DNA of 64,000 nucleotides from Cryptomeria japonica (taxonomy: Eukaryota; Streptophyta; Pinopsida; Cupressales; Cupressaceae): positions 26,001 through 90,000 of the forward strand of contig NW_026729197.1 in the NCBI RefSeq assembly GCF_030272615.1, read 5' to 3'. Of the stretch, positions 32,701 to 45,624 are shown piece after piece (position 1 is the first letter of the stretch; the number at the start of each line of letters is the position of its first letter). A program made the position numbers and the translations under genes. The notes under the pieces are model-generated. The model had not been told where the DNA came from and searched no databases. It saw only the letters and a list, made by a program, of their open reading frames with translations.

Positions 32701-35700
32701 AGAAACCCCACCAAACGCTCCGACAAAAAAAGAGGCGGCGCTCCAATAACCCCGCTTCGGAGCGCAGCCGGGGCAAACCCAGCCAAGGTGCCCACCCCGA
32801 CGAAGGTGCACGCGAGGTGCGCACCCGGGGCAAACCGGGCTCCGACAACGTGCACGCAGCACCTTGGAGCACACTTCGAAGCACTCCCGGGTGCCCACCG
32901 GCGTTGCGCACCGTGGTGGGCAGCGAGGTGCGCACCTTTGATGCGCTGCCTTCACTAATTTCCAGAAAAAGGCAAAAAAAAATGAGATTTTAAAATTTCC
33001 GTTTTGAAAGATAGTGAAAAAAAAGGAACGCGGGTGCCATCTTGAGCCCGCCCTGGTGCGCAGCCCAGGCAAGGCATGCGCACCAAGGTGCCCACCCGAG
33101 GTGCACACCCGGGGCAAACCGGGCTCCGACTTCGTGCAGGCCGCACCTTGGAGCACACTTCGGAGCGCTCCTTGGTGCGCACCATGGTGCCCACCAGGGC
33201 GCGCAACCCAGCCAAGGTCTGCACACTAAGGTGCCCACCCCGGCGAAGGTGCACGCGAGGTGCGCACCCGGGGCAAACCGGGCTCCGACTTCGTGCACGC
33301 CATGGTGCCCACCGCGGCGAAGGTGCACGCGAGGTGCGCACCCGAGGCAAACCGGGCTCCGACTTCGTGCACGCCGCACCTTGGAGCACACTTCGGAGCG
33401 CTCCTTGGTGCGCACCATGGTGCCCACCAGGGCGCGCAACCCAGCCAAGGTGTGCGCACCAAGGTGCACGCGAGGTGCGCACCCGGGGCAAACCGGGGTC
33501 CGACTTCGTGCACGCCGCACCTTGGAGCACACATCGGAGCGCTCCCAGGTTCGCACCAGCGTTGCGCACCTTTGATGCGCTGCCTTCACTAATTTCCAGA
33601 AAAGGCAAAAAAAAACGATATTTTAAAATTTCCGTTCTGAAAGATAGTGAAAAAAACGGAACGCGGGTGCCATCTTGAGCCCTTCCTGGTGCGCAGCCCA
33701 GGCAAGTTGTGCGCACCAAGGTGCCCACCCTGGCGGAGGTGCGCGCCCGGGGCAAACCGGGCTCCGACTTCGTGCACTGCATGGTGCCCACCAAGGCGCG
33801 CAACCCAGCCAAGGTGCCCACCGCAGCGAAGGTGCACGCGAGGTGCACACCCGGGGCAAACCGGGCTCCGACTTCGTGCACGCCGCACCTTGGAGCACAC
33901 TTCAGAGCGCTCCTTGGTGCGCACCAGGGCGCGCAACCCAGCCGAGGTGCCCACCCCGGCGAAGGTGCACGCGAGGTGCGCACCCGGGGCAAACCGGGCT
34001 CCGACTTCGTGCACGCCATGGTGCCCACCGCGGCGAAGGTGCGCACCCGGGGCAAACCGGGCTCCGACTTCGTGCACGCCGCACCTTGGAGCACACTTCG
34101 GAGCGCTCCTTGGTGCGCACCATGGTGCCCACCAGGCCGCGCAACCCAGCCAAGGTGTGCGCACCAAGGTGCACGCGAGGTGCGCACCCGGGGCAAACCG
34201 GGGTCCGACTTCGTGCACGCCGCACCTTGGAGCACACATCGGGGCGCTCCCGGGTTCGCACCGGCGTTGCGCACCGTGGTGGGCACCTCGGAGCACACCA
34301 AGGTGGGCAGCGAGGTGCGCACCTTTGATGCGATGCCTTCACTAATTTCCATAAAAGGCAAAAAAAAAACGAGATTTTAAAATTTCCGTTTTGAAAGATA
34401 GTGAGAAAAAGGGAATGCTGGTGCCATCTTGAGCCCGCCCTGGTGCGCAGCCCAGCCAAGGTTTGCGCACCAAGGTGCCCACCCTGGCGAAGGTGCGCGC
34501 CCGGGCAATTAACCCAACTTCCAACTTCGCGCGCGCCAGGGTGGGAGCGCACCCAACAACCGGGCCTGGGAAGAGCCAATGCGAGAAACCCCACCAAACT
34601 CTCTGACAAAAAAAGAGGGGGCGCTCCAGTAACCCCGCTTCGGAGCGCACCCTGGGCAAACCCAGCCAAGGTGCCCACCCCGGCCAAGGTGCAGGCGAGG
34701 TGCGCACCCGGGGCAAACCGGGCTCCGACAACGTGCACGCCGCACCTTGGAGCACACTTCGTAGCGCTCCCGGGTGCGCACCTCAGAGCACACCAAGGTG
34801 GGCAGCGAGGTGCGCACCTTTGATGCGCTGCCTTCACTAATTTCCAGAAAAGGCAAAAAAAAAAGGAGATTTTAAAATTTCCGTTTTGAAAGATAGTGAA
34901 AAAAACGGAACGCGCGTGCCATCTTGAGCCCGCCCTGGTGCGCAGCCCAGGTAAGGTGCCACCCTGGCAAAGGTGCGCACCCGGGCAATTAACCCTACTT
35001 CCGACTTCGTGCGCGCCAGGGTGGCAACCGGGCCTCGGAAGAGCCAATGCGAGAAACCCCACCAAACGCTCCGACAAAAAAAGAGGCGGCGCTCCAATAA
35101 CCCCGCTTCGGAGCGCAGCCGGGGCAAACCAAGCCAAGGTGCCCACCCCGACGAAGGTGCACGCGAGGTGCGCACCCGGGGCAAACCGGGCTCCGACAAC
35201 GTGCACGCAGCACCTTGGAGCACACTTCGAAGCACTCCCGGGTGCCCACCGGCGTTGCGCACCGTGGTGGGCAGCGAGGTGCGCACCTTTGATGCGCTGC
35301 CTTCACTAATTTCCAGAAAAAGGCAAAAAAAAATGAGATTTTAAAATTTCCGTTTTGAAAGATAGTGAAAAAAAAGGAACGCGGGTGCCATCTTGAGCCC
35401 GCCCTGGTGCGCAGCCCAGGCAAGGCATGCGCACCAAGGTGCCCACCCGAGGTGCACACCCGGGGCAAACCGGGCTCCGACTTCGTGCAGGCCGCACCTT
35501 GGAGCACACTTCGGAGCGCTCCTTAGTGCGCACCATGGTGCCCACCAGGGCGCACCCGAGGCAAACCGGGCTCCGACTTCGTGCACGCCGCACCTTGGAG
35601 CACACATCGGAGCGCTCCCAGGTTCGCACCAGCGTTGCGCACCTTTGATGCGCTGCCTTCACTAATTTCCAGAAAAGGCAAAAAAAAACGATATTTTAAA

Positions 35701-36325
35701 ATTTCCGTTCTGAAAGATAGTGAAAAAAACGGAACGCGGGTGCCATCTTGAGCCCTTCCTGATGCGCAGCCCAGGCAAGTTGTGCGCACCAAGGTGCCCA
35801 CCCTGGCGGAGGTGCGCGCCCGGGGCAAACCGGGCTCCGACTTCGTGCACTGCATGGTGCCCACCAAGGCGCGCAACCCAGCCAAGGTGCCCACCGCAGC
35901 GAAGGTGCACGCGAGGTGCGCACCCGAGGTGCACACCCGGGGCAAACCGGGCTCCGACTTCGTGCACGCCGCACCTTGGAGCACACTTCAGAGCGCTCCT
36001 TGGTACGCACCAGGGCGCGCAACCCAGCCAAGGTGCTCACCCCGGCGAAGGTGCACGCGAGGTGCGCACCCGGGGCAAACCGGGCTCGGACTTCGTGCAC
36101 GCCGCACCTTGGAGCACACATCGGAGCGCTCCCGGGTTCGCACCAGCATTGCGCACCTTTGATGCGCTGCCTTCACTAATTTCCAGAAAAGGCAAAAAAA
36201 AGAAAAAAATGAGATTTTAAAATTTCCGTTTTGAAAGATAGTGAAAAAAACGGAACGCGGGTGCCATCTTGAGCCCGCCCTGGTGTGCAGCCCAGGCAAG
36301 TTGTGCGCACCAAGGCACCCACCCT

Positions 36326-36839
36326 GGCCAAGGTGGGTCACGGGGTGGGTCCTAGGGTGGGTAACGGGGTGGGTACTAAGGTGCGTGCCAAGGTGGGTCA
36401 TAGGGTGGGTGCCAAGGTGGGCACCAGGGTGGGTGTGCACCAACCCTAGCCAGGGTAGGTCACGGGGTGGTTGTCGGGGTGGGCGTCAAGGAGCCAAGGT
36501 GGGTGGCAAGTAGCCAAGTTGCGTGCCAAGGTGGGTGTCGGGGTGGGTGCCAAGGATCCAAGGTGGGTGCCAAGGAACCAAGGTGGGTGTCTGGGTGGGT
36601 GCCGAGGTGGGAGCCAGGGTGGGTCCCAAGGTGAGTGCAAAGGTGGGTGCCAGGGTCAAGGTGAGTGCCAATGTGGGTTCCAAGGTGCCAGGGTCAGGGT
36701 GAGTGCCAATGTGGGTTCAAAGGTGCTAAGTTGGGTGCGAGGTTGGGTGCGAGGGTGGGTGGGTGCCAAGGTGTGCTAGGTGGAAGCCCGGGTGGGTCGG
36801 CATCCCATGGGTGTCGAGTTGGGTGCCTGATGGGTGCTT
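36326..36839 (+). repeat. G-rich tract with G-quadruplex motif, unit 4
   Basis: The six-run G-quadruplex motif is at 36342-36373. No differences from unit 2 were seen. Confidence 0.87.
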
Positions 36840-37519
36840 CTTGTCAAGTTTTAGTCGTCGGGACTCATTTCGAGCCTTAGAGGTCGTTTCTTGTCCGGTT
36901 GCCCTGTCTTCGACCTGGGAACCCAATTTTGGTCCTCGGGTCCCATTTTTTTTTGTCTCGCATCCCACTTTTGGCCTGTGGCCTTTTCGGGGTCGATTCT
37001 CGTTTTGGGCATCAGAGCATGTTTCTTCTCCTAAAACCCAATATTTGTTTATTAAGTCTCGGAACACATTTTTGTTCTCGTGGACCCATCATGGGTCTTG
37101 GAACGCATTTGTGGTCCTTGGGTCCCATTTTGCATCCCGAAACTTGTGTTTTGGTGCTTGATCCCTATTTTGGGTGCCCACCTTGCACCAAGTGCGCACC
37201 CGGGGCAAACCGAGCGCCTTGGTGCACCGGGGCAAGATCGAGCGTGCACCCGAGGCGCCCCGAACATGCACCAAGGTGCACTCGGCCCACATGTGAGCGC
37301 AGGTCGTTGCGCCCGAGGTGGTGTGTGGGCACCGCGTTGCAGACGGGACACTGCACGCACACGACGCCCCCTCCAGGTGCACGCACGTAGGCCGGGCCGG
37401 GTGCACACCCGACGCCCTAGCAAGGTGCGCGCACCCGGGCAGGGCTCACACTTGGCGAACGGGGCGCACTTCGCGAGGGAGGGTGTGCACCTCGACGGGG
37501 GTGGGTGGCCGGGGTGGAT

Positions 37520-37569
37520 TCGCACGTGGGTCGCGGTTTGCTAAGTACACACTGCGACAAGCTCATAAC
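37520..37569 (+). promoter_or_regulatory. 5S upstream promoter region, copy 5
   Basis: TAAGTA lies at 37542-37547 and C at -1 (37569). It is identical to copy 1. Confidence 0.6.
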
Positions 37570-37687
37570 GGGTGCGATCATACCAGCGTTAGTGCACCGG
37601 ATCCCATCAGAACTCCGCAGTTAAGCGCGCTTGGGCCGGAGTAGTACTGGGATGGGTGACCTCCCGGGAAGTCCCGGTGTTGCACCC
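37570..37687 (+). rRNA. 5S rRNA: 5S ribosomal RNA, copy 5
   Basis: This is an identical 118-bp gene, with box A at 37620-37635 and box C at 37650-37661. Its 3' flank carries six G at 37802-37807 where most units have five, a variant shared only with copy 6. Confidence 0.97.
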
Positions 37688-37700
37688 TTTTTTAGTTTTT
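37688..37700 (+). terminator. RNA polymerase III T-tract terminator, copy 5
   Basis: The double T run (six T, AG, five T) directly follows 5S copy 5. Confidence 0.9.
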
Positions 37701-40700
37701 CGCCGGGCGTCGCAATGCTATTTGAATAAACCTTTTGCCCGTTTGCGTTCTCGTCGGGGCCGGGCCGGGCCGGGGTGCGCTGCCCGCACTACCGCGCGCG
37801 CGGGGGGCGACACCGAGCGCGCACCCGAGGCGCCCCGAGCACACAGGCCACGGTGCAACCCGGGCGTTGTGCGCGCACCCCGGTGCGCCCGAGGTGCTGC
37901 GCGCGCACCCAGGTGAAATCGGTGTGCACCTCGGCCAGTGCGCGCTCGGTCGAGTCGCGCACGTTGGCCAAGGTGCACGGTGATGTTTCTTACTCTAAGG
38001 TTCCGCACCAGACGCCCGGGACAGGTGAGCGAAGCTGGGCGGGGCCGGGTGCGCGGCCGGGGCAGGTGCACGCAGCTGGAGAGAGCTTTGGAGCACACTT
38101 CGGAGCGCACCAATGATGCGCTCCATTCAAAAGTTTCCTGAAAAGGCAAAAAAAGTTGAGATTATAGAATTTCCCACTTGAGAGATTGTAAAAAAAAAAA
38201 ATTTAAAATGAAGGAAACGCGGGTGCCAAGGTGTGCGCAGCCCAGCCAAGGTGTGCGCACCAAGGCGCCCACCCTGGCGAAGGTGCACGCAAGGTGCGCA
38301 CCCGAGGCAAACCGGACAATTAACCCAACTTTCGACTTCGCGCGCACCTTGGAGCGCACTTCGGAGCGCTCCTTGGTGCGCACCAATCTTGGGCACCTCG
38401 GAGTGCACCATGGCGCCCACCAAGGTGCGCACCCGGGGCAAACCGAGCTCCGACTTCGTGCGCACCTTGGAGCGCACGAAAGGTGCGCACCATGGCGCCC
38501 ACCAAGGTGCGCAGCCCAGCCAAGGCGTGCGCATCAAGGTGCGCACCCTGGCGAAGGTGCGCACCCGGGGCAAACCGAGCTCCGACTTCGTGCGCACCTT
38601 GGAGCGCACAAAAGGTGCGCAACCCAGCCAAGGTGTGCGCACCCCGGTCAAACCGAGCTCCGAATCGTGCGCACCAGAGGTGCACGCCATCGTGCGCACC
38701 TTGGAGCACACTTCGGAGCCCTCCTTGGTGCGCGCCGATGTTGCGCACCTCGGAGCGCACCCGGGGAAAACAATGCAATTAACCCGACTTTCGACTTCGT
38801 GGGCACCTCGGAGCGCTCTCGGGTTCGCACCTCGGAGCACACCGAGGTGCGCACCTTTGATGCGCTGCCTTCACCAATTTCCAGAAAAGGCAAGAAAACA
38901 TTGAGAAGGTGTGCGCACCGAGGTGCCCACCCTGGCGAAGGTGCACGCGAGGTGCGCACCCGGGGCAAACCGGGCTCCGACTTCGTGCATGCCGCACCTT
39001 GGAGCACACTTCAGAGCGCTCCTTGGTGCGCACCAGGGCGCGCAACCCAGCCGAGGTGCCCACCCCGGCGAAGGTGCACGCGAGGTGCGCACCCGGGGCA
39101 AACCGGGCTCCGACTTCGTGCACGCCATGGTGCCCACCGCGGCGAAGGTGCACGCGAGGTGCGCACCCGGGGCAAACCGGGCTCCGACTTCGTGCACGCC
39201 GCACCTTGGAGCACACTTCGGAGCGCTCCTTGGTGCGCACCATGGTGCCCACCAGGGCGCGCAACCCCGCCGAAGGTGCACGCGAGGTGCGCACCCGGGG
39301 CAAACCGGGCTCCGACTTCGTGCACGCCGCACCTTGGAGCACACTTCGGAGCGCTCCTTGGTGCGCACCATGGTGCCCACCAGGGCGCGCAACCCCGCCG
39401 AAGGTGCACGCGAGGTGCGCACCCGGGGCAAACCGGGCTCCGACTTCGTGCACGCCATGGTGCGCACCGCGGCGAAGGTGCGCACCCGGGGCAAACCGGG
39501 CTCCGACTTCGTGCACGCCGCACCTTGGAGCACACTTCGGAGCGCTCCTTGGTGCGCACCAGGGCGCGCAACCCAGCCGAGGTGCCCACCCCGGCGAAGG
39601 TGCACGCGAGGTGCGTACCCGGGGCAAACCGGGCTCCGACTTCGTGCACGCCGCACCTTGGAGCACACTTCGGAGCGCTCCTTGGTGCGCACCATGGTGC
39701 CCACCAGGCCGCGCAACCCAGCCAAGGTGTGCGCACCAAGGTGCACGCGAGGTGCGCACCCGGGGCAAACCGGGGTCCGACTTCGTGCACGCCGCACCTT
39801 GGAGCACACATCGGGGCGCTCCCGGGTTCGCACCGGCGTTGCGCACCGTGGTGGGCACCTCGGAGCACACCAAGGTGGGCAGCGAGGTGCGCACCTTTGA
39901 TGCGATGCCTTCACTAATTTCCATAAAAGGCAAAAAAAAAACGAGATTTTAAAATTTCCGTTTTGAAAGATAGTGAGAAAAAGGGAATGCTGGTGCCATC
40001 TTGAGCCCGCCCTGGTGCGCAGCCCAGCCAAGGTGTGCGCACCAAGGTGCCCACCCTGGCGAAGGTGCGCGCCCGGGCAATTAACCCAACTTCCAACTTC
40101 GCGCGCGCCAGGGTGGGAGCGCACCCAACAACCGGGCCTGGGAAGAGCCAATGCGAGAAACCCCACCAAACGCTCTGACAAAAAAAGAGGGGGCGCTCCA
40201 GTAACCCCGCTTCGGAGCGCACCCTGGGCAAACCCAGCCAAGGTGCCCACCCCGGCCAAGGTGCAGGCGAGGTGCGCACCCGGGGCAAACCGGGCTCCGA
40301 CAACGTGCACGCCGCACCTTGGAGCACACTTCGTAGCGCTCCCGGGTGCGCACCTCAGAGCACACCAAGGTGGGCAGCGAGGTGCGCACCTTTGATGCGC
40401 TGCCTTCACTAATTTCCAGAAAAGGCAAAAAAAAAAGGAGATTTTAAAATTTCCGTTTTGAAAGATAGTGAAAAAAACGGAACGCGCGTGCCATCTTGAG
40501 CCCGCCCTGGTGCGCAGCCCAGGTAAGGTGCCCACCCTGGCAAAGGTGCGCACCCGGGCAATTAACCCTACTTCCGACTTCGTGCGCGCCAGGGTGGCAA
40601 CCGGGCCTCGGAAGAGCCAATGCGAGAAACCCCACCAAACGCTCCGACAAAAAAAGAGGCGGCGCTCCAATAACCCCGCTTCGGAGCGCAGCCGGGGCAA

Positions 40701-43700
40701 ACCCAGCCAAGGTGCCCACCCCGACGAAGGTGCACGCGAGGTGCGCACCCGGGGCAAACCGGGCTCCGACAACGTGCACGCAGCACCTTGGAGCACACTT
40801 CGAAGCACTCCCGGGTGCCCACCGGCGTTGCGCACCGTGGTGGGCAGCGAGGTGCGCACCTTTGATGCGCTGCCTTCACTAATTTCCAGAAAAAGGCAAA
40901 AAAAAATGAGATTTTAAAATTTCCGTTTTGAAAGATAGTGAAAAAAAAGGAACGCGGGTGCCATCTTGAGCCCGCCCTGGTGCGCAGCCCAGGCAAGGCA
41001 TGCGCACCAAGGTGCCCACCCGAGGTGCACACCCGGGGCAAACCGGGCTCCGACTTCGTGCAGGCCGCACCTTGGAGCACACTTCGGAGCGCTCCTTGGT
41101 GCGCACCATGGTGCCCACCAGGGCGCGCAACCCAGCCAAGGTCTGCACACTAAGGTGCCCACCCCGGCGAAGGTGCACGCGAGGTGCGCACCCGGGGCAA
41201 ACCGGGCTCCGACTTCGTGCACGCCATGGTGCCCACCGCGGCGAAGGTGCACGCGAGGTGCGCACCCGGGGCAAACCGGGCTCCGACTTCGTGCACGCCG
41301 CACCTTGGAGCACACTTCGGAGCGCTCCTTGGTGCGCACCATGGTGCCCACCAGGGCGCGCAACCCAGCCAAGGTGTGCGCACCAAGGTGCACGCGAGGT
41401 GCGCACCCGGGGCAAACCGGGGTCCGACTTCGTGCACGCCGCACCTTGGAGCACACATCGGAGCGCTCCCAGGTTCGCACCAGCGTTGCGCACCTTTGAT
41501 GCGCTGCCTTCACTAATTTCCAGAAAAGGCAAAAAAAAACGATATTTTAAAATTTCCGTTCTGAAAGATAGTGAAAAAAACGGAACGCGGGTGCCATCTT
41601 GAGCCCTTCCTGGTGCGCAGCCCAGGCAAGTTGTGCGCACCAAGGTGCCCACCCTGGCGGAGGTGCGCGCCCGGGGCAAACCGGGCTCCGACTTCGTGCA
41701 CTGCATGGTGCCCACCAAGGCGCGCAACCCAGCCAAGGTGCCCACCGCAGCGAAGGTGCACGCGAGGTGCACACCCGGGGCAAACCGGGCTCCGACTTCG
41801 TGCACGCCGCACCTTGGAGCACACTTCAGAGCGCTCCTTGGTGCGCACCAGGGCGCGCAACCCAGCCGAGGTGCCCACCCCGGCGAAGGTGCACGCGAGG
41901 TGCGCACCCGGGGCAAACCGGGCTCCGACTTCGTGCACGCCATGGTGCCCACCGCGGCGAAGGTGCGCACCCGGGGCAAACCGGGCTCCGACTTCGTGCA
42001 CGCCGCACCTTGGAGCACACTTCGGAGCGCTCCTTGGTGCGCACCATGGTGCCCACCAGGCCGCGCAACCCAGCCAAGGTGTGCGCACCAAGGTGCACGC
42101 GAGGTGCGCACCCGGGGCAAACCGGGGTCCGACTTCGTGCACGCCGCACCTTGGAGCACACATCGGGGCGCTCCCGGGTTCGCACCGGCGTTGCGCACCG
42201 TGGTGGGCACCTCGGAGCACACCAAGGTGGGCAGCGAGGTGCGCACCTTTGATGCGATGCCTTCACTAATTTCCATAAAAGGCAAAAAAAAAACGAGATT
42301 TTAAAATTTCCGTTTTGAAAGATAGTGAGAAAAAGGGAATGCTGGTGCCATCTTGAGCCCGCCCTGGTGCGCAGCCCAGCCAAGGTTTGCGCACCAAGGT
42401 GCCCACCCTGGCGAAGGTGCGCGCCCGGGCAATTAACCCAACTTCCAACTTCGCGCGCGCCAGGGTGGGAGCGCACCCAACAACCGGGCCTGGGAAGAGC
42501 CAATGCGAGAAACCCCACCAAACTCTCTGACAAAAAAAGAGGGGGCGCTCCAGTAACCCCGCTTCGGAGCGCACCCTGGGCAAACCCAGCCAAGGTGCCC
42601 ACCCCGGCCAAGGTGCAGGCGAGGTGCGCACCCGGGGCAAACCGGGCTCCGACAACGTGCACGCCGCACCTTGGAGCACACTTCGTAGCGCTCCCGGGTG
42701 CGCACCTCAGAGCACACCAAGGTGGGCAGCGAGGTGCGCACCTTTGATGCGCTGCCTTCACTAATTTCCAGAAAAGGCAAAAAAAAAAGGAGATTTTAAA
42801 ATTTCCGTTTTGAAAGATAGTGAAAAAAACGGAACGCGCGTGCCATCTTGAGCCCGCCCTGGTGCGCAGCCCAGGTAAGGTGCCACCCTGGCAAAGGTGC
42901 GCACCCGGGCAATTAACCCTACTTCCGACTTCGTGCGCGCCAGGGTGGCAACCGGGCCTCGGAAGAGCCAATGCGAGAAACCCCACCAAACGCTCCGACA
43001 AAAAAAGAGGCGGCGCTCCAATAACCCCGCTTCGGAGCGCAGCCGGGGCAAACCAAGCCAAGGTGCCCACCCCGACGAAGGTGCACGCGAGGTGCGCACC
43101 CGGGGCAAACCGGGCTCCGACAACGTGCACGCAGCACCTTGGAGCACACTTCGAAGCACTCCCGGGTGCCCACCGGCGTTGCGCACCGTGGTGGGCAGCG
43201 AGGTGCGCACCTTTGATGCGCTGCCTTCACTAATTTCCAGAAAAAGGCAAAAAAAAATGAGATTTTAAAATTTCCGTTTTGAAAGATAGTGAAAAAAAAG
43301 GAACGCGGGTGCCATCTTGAGCCCGCCCTGGTGCGCAGCCCAGGCAAGGCATGCGCACCAAGGTGCCCACCCGAGGTGCACACCCGGGGCAAACCGGGCT
43401 CCGACTTCGTGCAGGCCGCACCTTGGAGCACACTTCGGAGCGCTCCTTGGTGCGCACCATGGTGCCCACCAGGGCGCACCCGAGGCAAACCGGGCTCCGA
43501 CTTCGTGCACGCCGCACCTTGGAGCACACATCGGAGCGCTCCCAGGTTCGCACCAGCGTTGCGCACCTTTGATGCGCTGCCTTCACTAATTTCCAGAAAA
43601 GGCAAAAAAAAACGATATTTTAAAATTTCCGTTCTGAAAGATAGTGAAAAAAACGGAACGCGGGTGCCATCTTGAGCCCTTCCTGATGCGCAGCCCAGGC

Positions 43701-44249
43701 AAGTTGTGCGCACCAAGGTGCCCACCCTGGCGGAGGTGCGCGCCCGGGGCAAACCGGGCTCCGACTTCGTGCACTGCATGGTGCCCACCAAGGCGCGCAA
43801 CCCAGCCAAGGTGCCCACCGCAGCGAAGGTGCACGCGAGGTGCGCACCCGAGGTGCACACCCGGGGCAAACCGGGCTCCGACTTCGTGCACGCCGCACCT
43901 TGGAGCACACTTCAGAGCGCTCCTTGGTACGCACCAGGGCGCGCAACCCAGCCAAGGTGCTCACCCCGGCGAAGGTGCACGCGAGGTGCGCACCCGGGGC
44001 AAACCGGGCTCGGACTTCGTGCACGCCGCACCTTGGAGCACACATCGGAGCGCTCCCGGGTTCGCACCAGCATTGCGCACCTTTGATGCGCTGCCTTCAC
44101 TAATTTCCAGAAAAGGCAAAAAAAAGAAAAAAATGAGATTTTAAAATTTCCGTTTTGAAAGATAGTGAAAAAAACGGAACGCGGGTGCCATCTTGAGCCC
44201 GCCCTGGTGTGCAGCCCAGGCAAGTTGTGCGCACCAAGGCACCCACCCT

Positions 44250-44763
44250 GGCCAAGGTGGGTCACGGGGTGGGTCCTAGGGTGGGTAACGGGGTGGGTAC
44301 TAAGGTGCGTGCCAAGGTGGGTCATAGGGTGGGTGCCAAGGTGGGCACCAGGGTGGGTGTGCACCAACCCTAGCCAGGGTAGGTCACGGGGTGGTTGTCG
44401 GGGTGGGCGTCAAGGAGCCAAGGTGGGTGGCAAGTAGCCAAGTTGCGTGCCAAGGTGGGTGTCGGGGTGGGTGCCAAGGATCCAAGGTGGGTGCCAAGGA
44501 ACCAAGGTGGGTGTCTGGGTGGGTGCCGAGGTGGGAGCCAGGGTGGGTCCCAAGGTGAGTGCAAAGGTGGGTGCCAGGGTCAAGGTGAGTGCCAATGTGG
44601 GTTCCAAGGTGCCAGGGTCAGGGTGAGTGCCAATGTGGGTTCAAAGGTGCTAAGTTGGGTGCGAGGTTGGGTGCGAGGGTGGGTGGGTGCCAAGGTGTGC
44701 TAGGTGGAAGCCCGGGTGGGTCGGCATCCCATGGGTGTCGAGTTGGGTGCCTGATGGGTGCTT
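44250..44763 (+). repeat. G-rich tract with G-quadruplex motif, unit 5
   Basis: The six-run G-quadruplex motif is at 44266-44297. No differences from unit 2 were seen. Confidence 0.87.
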
Positions 44764-45443
44764 CTTGTCAAGTTTTAGTCGTCGGGACTCATTTCGAGCC
44801 TTAGAGGTCGTTTCTTGTCCGGTTGCCCTGTCTTCGACCTGGGAACCCAATTTTGGTCCTCGGGTCCCATTTTTTTTTGTCTCGCATCCCACTTTTGGCC
44901 TGTGGCCTTTTCGGGGTCGATTCTCGTTTTGGGCATCAGAGCATGTTTCTTCTCCTAAAACCCAATATTTGTTTATTAAGTCTCGGAACACATTTTTGTT
45001 CTCGTGGACCCATCATGGGTCTTGGAACGCATTTGTGGTCCTTGGGTCCCATTTTGCATCCCGAAACTTGTGTTTTGGTGCTTGATCCCTATTTTGGGTG
45101 CCCACCTTGCACCAAGTGCGCACCCGGGGCAAACCGAGCGCCTTGGTGCACCGGGGCAAGATCGAGCGTGCACCCGAGGCGCCCCGAACATGCACCAAGG
45201 TGCACTCGGCCCACATGTGAGCGCAGGTCGTTGCGCCCGAGGTGGTGTGTGGGCACCGCGTTGCAGACGGGACACTGCACGCACACGACGCCCCCTCCAG
45301 GTGCACGCACGTAGGCCGGGCCGGGTGCACACCCGACGCCCTAGCAAGGTGCGCGCACCCGGGCAGGGCTCACACTTGGCGAACGGGGCGCACTTCGCGA
45401 GGGAGGGTGTGCACCTCGACGGGGGTGGGTGGCCGGGGTGGAT

Positions 45444-45493
45444 TCGCACGTGGGTCGCGGTTTGCTAAGTACACACTGCGACAAGCTCATAAC
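45444..45493 (+). promoter_or_regulatory. 5S upstream promoter region, copy 6
   Basis: TAAGTA lies at 45466-45471 and C at -1 (45493). It is identical to copy 1. Confidence 0.6.
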
Positions 45494-45611
45494 GGGTGCG
45501 ATCATACCAGCGTTAGTGCACCGGATCCCATCAGAACTCCGCAGTTAAGCGCGCTTGGGCCGGAGTAGTACTGGGATGGGTGACCTCCCGGGAAGTCCCG
45601 GTGTTGCACCC
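45494..45611 (+). rRNA. 5S rRNA: 5S ribosomal RNA, copy 6
   Basis: This is an identical 118-bp gene, with box A at 45544-45559 and box C at 45574-45585. It shares the extra G in the 3' flank (45726-45731) with copy 5, which marks the two as recent neighbours by duplication or conversion. Confidence 0.97.
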
Positions 45612-45624
45612 TTTTTTAGTTTTT
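45612..45624 (+). terminator. RNA polymerase III T-tract terminator, copy 6
   Basis: The double T run (six T, AG, five T) directly follows 5S copy 6. Confidence 0.9.

Larger units (their letters stand above)
29765..37569 (+). repeat. 5S intergenic spacer, unit 4
   Basis: Segments: 3' flank 29765-30190; diverged module 30191-30943; short-monomer array 30944-31983; block A 31984-34335; block B 34336-36169; last AT island 36170-36325; G-rich tract 36326-36839; T-rich tract 36840-37173; 5' flank 37174-37569. Private substitutions are A for G at 33345 (CCCGAGGC) and A for G at 35525 (CCTTAGTG). The marker site 33227 is T. No gene. Confidence 0.9.
37688..45493 (+). repeat. 5S intergenic spacer, unit 5
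   Basis: Segments: 3' flank 37688-38114; diverged module 38115-38867; short-monomer array 38868-39907; block A 39908-42259; block B 42260-44093; last AT island 44094-44249; G-rich tract 44250-44763; T-rich tract 44764-45097; 5' flank 45098-45493. Private substitutions are T for C at 38990 and A for G at about 39013, only 23 bp apart and both at CpG sites. The extra G at 37802-37807 is shared with unit 6. The marker site 41151 is T. No gene. Confidence 0.9.
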